A stretch of 9,550 bases of DNA from an uncultured Collinsella sp. (GTDB lineage: Bacteria; Actinomycetota; Coriobacteriia; Coriobacteriales; Coriobacteriaceae): assembly GCA_958421655.1 (NCBI GenBank), contig CATZMG010000073.1, positions 1 to 9,550 of the forward strand, in the 5' to 3' direction. The notes under the pieces were generated by a model. That model was not told where the DNA came from. It worked only from the letters and a program-made list of their open reading frames with translations, and ran no database searches. The position numbers were made by a program, and so were the translations under genes. This document shows positions 7,333-9,550 of this stretch, piece after piece (within the stretch, counting starts at the first letter, position 1; the number at the start of each line of letters is the position of its first letter).

Positions 7333-7370
7333 GTTCAGTCGGACATATGTCGAGACAATCCGATCTGAAC
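7333..7370 (-). other. 5' UTR hairpin upstream of oppA
   Basis: GTTCAG (7333-7338) pairs with CTGAAC (7365-7370). After a small 1x2 internal loop, CGGA (7340-7343) pairs with TCCG (7359-7362), giving ten base pairs around a 15-nt loop. The loop side contains the palindrome GACATATGTC (7342-7351), which partly competes with the inner stem. In the oppA transcript this structure would lie about 20 nt before the ribosome binding site, so it might affect translation or stability. It does not match a riboswitch class I recognise. Confidence 0.4.
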
Positions 7371-7399
7371 CATCAAAACGCCGCCCATTGCTATGGCTG

Positions 7400-7428
7400 G
7401 TTATGCACAACGGAGCAACGTTTTGCAA
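7400..7428 (-). promoter_or_regulatory. Candidate sigma-A-type promoter of the opp operon
   Basis: On the minus strand, TTGCAA (7423-7428) is followed after exactly 17 nt by CATAAC (7400-7405). Each matches the sigma-70 consensus at four of six positions. Transcription would start near 7393, giving a leader of about 90 nt that includes the hairpin at 7333-7370. An alternative -10, TAAAAT (7440-7445), matches better but has no good -35. The secG terminator just upstream argues that the operon has its own promoter in this gap. Confidence 0.4.
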
Positions 7429-7450
7429 TACAGTAGCGCATTTTATGCAC
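7401..7450 (-). repeat. Direct repeat GTGCATAA, two copies 42 bp apart
   Basis: TTATGCAC occurs at 7401-7408 and 7443-7450 on the plus strand, reading GTGCATAA in the direction of oppA. The spacing of 42 bp is close to four helical turns. Each copy overlaps a -10-like sequence. It may be an operator pair or simply two tandem -10 regions. An 8-bp repeat within about 300 bp can also arise by chance. Confidence 0.3.
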
Positions 7451-7542
7451 GATTTGGGGCTAATTCCGGTTAACGGTCGAGAATTTCTTTAGTTGGGCGA
7501 AGTATGTGGTGATATTCTGGCTCTGTTACAAGTCTGTAAACA

Positions 7543-7572
7543 AAAAGGGCCCCGCACATGCGGGACCCTTTT
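7543..7572 (-). terminator. Intrinsic terminator of secG
   Basis: AAAAGGG (7543-7549) pairs with CCCTTTT (7566-7572). After one C-A mismatch, CCCGC (7551-7555) pairs with GCGGG (7560-7564) around a 4-nt loop. On the minus strand the stem ends in a T-rich run (TTTTTGTTT), as expected for a rho-independent terminator. It starts about 20 nt after the secG stop. Confidence 0.85.
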
Positions 7573-7593
7573 CAAACGTATATACGCCGATGC

Positions 7594-7848
7594 TTAGTAG
7601 CCGACGATGCCCTGCGGGAAGAAGAACATGCACAGGACGACGCACACGGCAAAAACAACGGCCATAATTACCGTCAGGCGATCGAGGTTCTGCTCCATGA
7701 CGCCCGTGGCAGAGCTGGAGTTATACAGCGAGCTAGCGATCATATCCGAAACGCCGGTGCCCTTACCGGAATGCATCAGGACGAGAATCGTCAGCGCCAC
7801 GGCAGAGACAGCCCAAACGACAAACAGAAGAATCTGGAACGGACCCAT
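7594..7848 (-). CDS. secG: Preprotein translocase subunit SecG
   Basis: This is the small membrane subunit of the SecYEG protein-export channel. The 84 residues show the SecG layout: a first membrane helix at about 5-25, a cytoplasmic loop with LMHSGKGTGVSDMI and then SSSATGVMEQNLDRLT, and a second helix at about 58-77. The HSGKG-G-SD and ATGV-E-NLDR-T motifs match SecG, particularly actinobacterial forms. The start has AAGGAG 7 nt upstream. It is flanked by terminators on both sides, so it is probably a single-gene transcript, or receives read-through from gpmI. In many Gram-positive bacteria secG sits next to glycolytic genes, which fits gpmI being its neighbour here. Confidence 0.93.
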   Translation of the reverse strand: MGPFQILLFVVWAVSAVALTILVLMHSGKGTGVSDMIASSLYNSSSATGVMEQNLDRLTVIMAVVFAVCVVLCMFFFPQGIVGY

Positions 7849-7884
7849 AGATAAGCTCCTTAATAGAACAGTTCAAACTCCAGT

Positions 7885-7893
7885 ACTGTACCA
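7885..7893 (-). promoter_or_regulatory. Possible extended -10 promoter of secG
   Basis: The minus strand reads TGGTACAGT, a TGn extended -10 form whose hexamer matches the consensus at four of six positions, with no clear -35. It lies about 37 nt before the secG start and after the gpmI terminator, where a secG promoter would be needed. This is a weak call. Confidence 0.25.
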
Positions 7894-7955
7894 CAATCCC
7901 CCGCTCTCCCCTACCTGCCACTCAAGGACGGGGCGGAAATGGCAGAAATACCAAA

Positions 7956-7987
7956 AAGGGGGTTGTCCGGTTGTGGACAACCCCCTT
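7956..7987 (-). terminator. Intrinsic terminator of gpmI
   Basis: There is a perfect 13-bp stem, AAGGGGGTTGTCC (7956-7968) with its complement (7975-7987), and a 6-nt loop. On the minus strand the stem runs into TTTTT (7957-7953). This is one of the strongest terminators in the window and separates gpmI from secG. Confidence 0.88.
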
Positions 7988-7990
7988 ACT

Positions 7991-8011
7991 AGAAAACGGT
8001 ATTTGTTTTCT
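7991..8011 (-). other. Short A/T-rich hairpin just after the gpmI stop
   Basis: AGAAAAC (7991-7997) and GTTTTCT (8005-8011) form a 7-bp inverted repeat with a 7-nt loop. It begins one base after the gpmI stop codon and lies just before the main terminator stem. It could be an accessory 3'-end structure. Confidence 0.35.
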
Positions 8012-8012
8012 A

Positions 8013-9550
8013 TTAGGCCTCGGTGGCGAGCACGCGGCCCGTCATCTCGGCGGAAGGCTCAATACCAGCCATGGTGAGCATGGTCGGAGCGATATCGGAA
8101 AGACGACCGTCCTCGATACCAGTGAGCTTGGCCTTCTCATCAACGATGATGAACGGCACGCGGTTGGTGGTGTGAGCCGTAAACGGATGCTTGGAACCGT
8201 CGGAAGCAACGTCAAACATGTGATCGGCGTTGCCGTGGTCGGCGGTAATCAGCGCAAAGCCGCCCTTGGCGAGAATCGCCGGGACAACCTTGGACAGGGC
8301 ATCGTCAACAGCCTCGACGGCCTTAACGGCGGCGTCGAAGACACCGGTGTGACCAACCATGTCGCAGTTCGCGAAGTTCACGATGTAGAAATCAGCGCGA
8401 TCCTCGTTGATGGCGGCGACAAGCTTCTCAGTAACCTCGGGAGCGCTCATCTCAGGCTGCAGATCGTAGGTAGCGACCTTGGGGGAAGCGACGAGCACGC
8501 GCTCCTCGCCCTCCTTGGGCTCCTCGATGCCGCCGTTGAGGAAGAACGTCACATGGGCGTACTTCTCGGTCTCGGCGGTGTGCAGCTGCTTCAGGCCGTT
8601 GGCGGCGATAACGTCGGCCAGGACGTTCTCGGGGAACGTCTTGGGGAAAGCGACCTCGACGTCAAACGTCGGATCGTACTCGGTCATCGTCACAAAGTGC
8701 GAAAGCTTGATCTGCTCGCGCTCAAAGCCGTCGAACTCCTTGTCCGTGAACACGCGGGTCATCTGACGAGCGCGGTCGGGACGGAAGTTGAAGAAGATGG
8801 CCGCGTCGCCCTCGTGGATGCCCTCGTTGTGGGCAGCGAAGGGCTCGACGAACTCGTCGCCGCGCGGGTCCTTCTCGTAGTAGGCCTTGATACCGGCAAC
8901 GGGGTCGGTATCGGCATCGGAAGCGTTGACCATGACGTCGTAGGCGCGCTGGATGCGCTCCCAACGATTATCGCGGTCCATGGCCCAATAACGGCCCGAG
9001 ACGGTGGCAACGCGAGCGTCGCAACCGGTCTCCTCGGAGATCTTGGCCAGGAAGGCGCAGAACTCACTCATGTAACCGGCACCGGACTGCGGGTCAACGT
9101 CGCGGCCATCCATGAAGGCGTGGACGCGAACGGTCATGACACCGTGCTCGGCAGCCATCTTGACCAGGGCCTCGACGTGGTTCATGTGAGAATGAACACC
9201 GCCAGGGCTCATAAGACCCATGAGGTGAAGGGTCTTGCCGTCAGCCTTGACGTCGTCCATAGCCTTGACGAAGACCTCGTTCTTGGCGATGGAGCCGTCC
9301 TTGATAGCATTGTTGATGCGCGAAAGCTCCTGGAACACGATGCGGCCGGCACCGATGTTGAGGTGACCCACCTCGGAGTTGCCCATCTGGCCATCGGGAA
9401 GACCCACGTCCTCGCCCGAAGCGCCGAGCGTGGTGTGGGGGTACTTCTCGTACAGGCTATCAAGGAAGGGCGTCTTAGCAGCGGCGACGGCGTTCTCGCC
9501 ATCGGCCGGAGCCAGGCCGCAGCCGTCCATGATGATCAGGAGTGCAGGAA
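8013..9550 (-). CDS. gpmI: 2,3-bisphosphoglycerate-independent phosphoglycerate mutase, 5'-partial
   Basis: This enzyme interconverts 3- and 2-phosphoglycerate in glycolysis, using two metal ions (Mn in well-studied bacterial forms) and a phosphoserine intermediate in the cytoplasm. The frame stays open past the ATG at 9530 to the window edge (…PALLII before MDGCG), and this matches the conserved N-terminus. The ATG at 9530 is therefore internal and only a few residues are missing. Family motifs are intact: the metal-binding Asp in MDGCG, the catalytic Ser in QMGNSEVGH (residue 52 from that Met), HAFMDGRD, GRYWAMDRDNRW, NFRPDRAR, the metal ligands in CDMVGHTG and TADHGNAD, and the TAHT His. 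About 511 residues are visible, against roughly 510-515 in the family. The residue after DG is Cys, where an aromatic residue is usual. Upstream genes are outside the window; a strong terminator follows the gene. Confidence 0.96.
   Translation of the reverse strand, partial: PALLIIMDGCGLAPADGENAVAAAKTPFLDSLYEKYPHTTLGASGEDVGLPDGQMGNSEVGHLNIGAGRIVFQELSRINNAIKDGSIAKNEVFVKAMDDVKADGKTLHLMGLMSPGGVHSHMNHVEALVKMAAEHGVMTVRVHAFMDGRDVDPQSGAGYMSEFCAFLAKISEETGCDARVATVSGRYWAMDRDNRWERIQRAYDVMVNASDADTDPVAGIKAYYEKDPRGDEFVEPFAAHNEGIHEGDAAIFFNFRPDRARQMTRVFTDKEFDGFEREQIKLSHFVTMTEYDPTFDVEVAFPKTFPENVLADVIAANGLKQLHTAETEKYAHVTFFLNGGIEEPKEGEERVLVASPKVATYDLQPEMSAPEVTEKLVAAINEDRADFYIVNFANCDMVGHTGVFDAAVKAVEAVDDALSKVVPAILAKGGFALITADHGNADHMFDVASDGSKHPFTAHTTNRVPFIIVDEKAKLTGIEDGRLSDIAPTMLTMAGIEPSAEMTGRVLATEA

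Noticed and set aside
7156..7428. A 90-codon frame in the oppA leader running into oppA in another frame, as a regulatory leader peptide
   Set aside because: It begins from a TTG with no ribosome binding site and overlaps the start of oppA by more than 100 bases, so it is most likely a shadow frame.
7851..7990. Small gene or RNA between secG and gpmI
   Set aside because: The gap is explained by the gpmI terminator and the secG leader. No convincing small frame with a ribosome binding site or RNA fold beyond those stems is visible.
9528..9530. ATG at 9530 as the start of gpmI
   Set aside because: The frame continues upstream to the window edge and encodes the hydrophobic strand (ALLII) that precedes the conserved DG motif in this family, so this Met is internal.
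1..9550. CRISPR array, tRNA, defence island or toxin-antitoxin pair
   Set aside because: No regularly spaced repeats, no tRNA-like cloverleaf, and no genes beyond the IS, opp, secG and gpmI were seen.

Overview
The window looks like chromosomal DNA from a moderately high-GC anaerobic gut actinobacterium. The order Coriobacteriales, perhaps Collinsella, is my best guess. This is inferred from the actinobacterial style of SecG, the twin-arginine lipoprotein signal on the peptide-binding protein, codon choice and the IS110 type. No rRNA or other diagnostic marker is present, so the assignment is soft.

Layout. Positions 1-1243 (+ strand) hold an IS110-family transposase of much higher GC than the rest. 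It lacks the first catalytic Asp region at its N-terminus and carries an extra XRE-like helix-turn-helix near its C-terminus. A strong hairpin at 1256-1300 separates it from the converging opp operon. Positions 1358-7300 (- strand) hold a complete five-gene oligopeptide ABC importer, transcribed oppA-oppB-oppC-oppD-oppF. There is a leader of roughly 90 nt before oppA, a hairpin between oppA and oppB, and tight or overlapping junctions between the later genes. Positions 7594-7848 (- strand) hold secG, with its own terminator. Positions 8013-9550 (- strand) hold gpmI (cofactor-independent phosphoglycerate mutase), running off the right edge and followed by a strong terminator.

How the genes work together. 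OppA captures peptides outside the membrane. OppB and OppC form the channel. OppD and OppF are the paired ATPases, both with a C-terminal four-cysteine motif that may bind an iron-sulfur cluster. SecG and GpmI are housekeeping genes; other glycolytic genes probably lie beyond the right edge, but this cannot be seen.

Most of the window is ordinary housekeeping and transport. The parts most worth a second look are the IS110 transposase with an appended HTH and missing N-terminus, the oppA leader (tandem -10-like repeats plus a 5' UTR hairpin), and a Cys replacing the usual aromatic residue beside the first metal ligand of GpmI. I found no CRISPR array, tRNA, rRNA or defence system.
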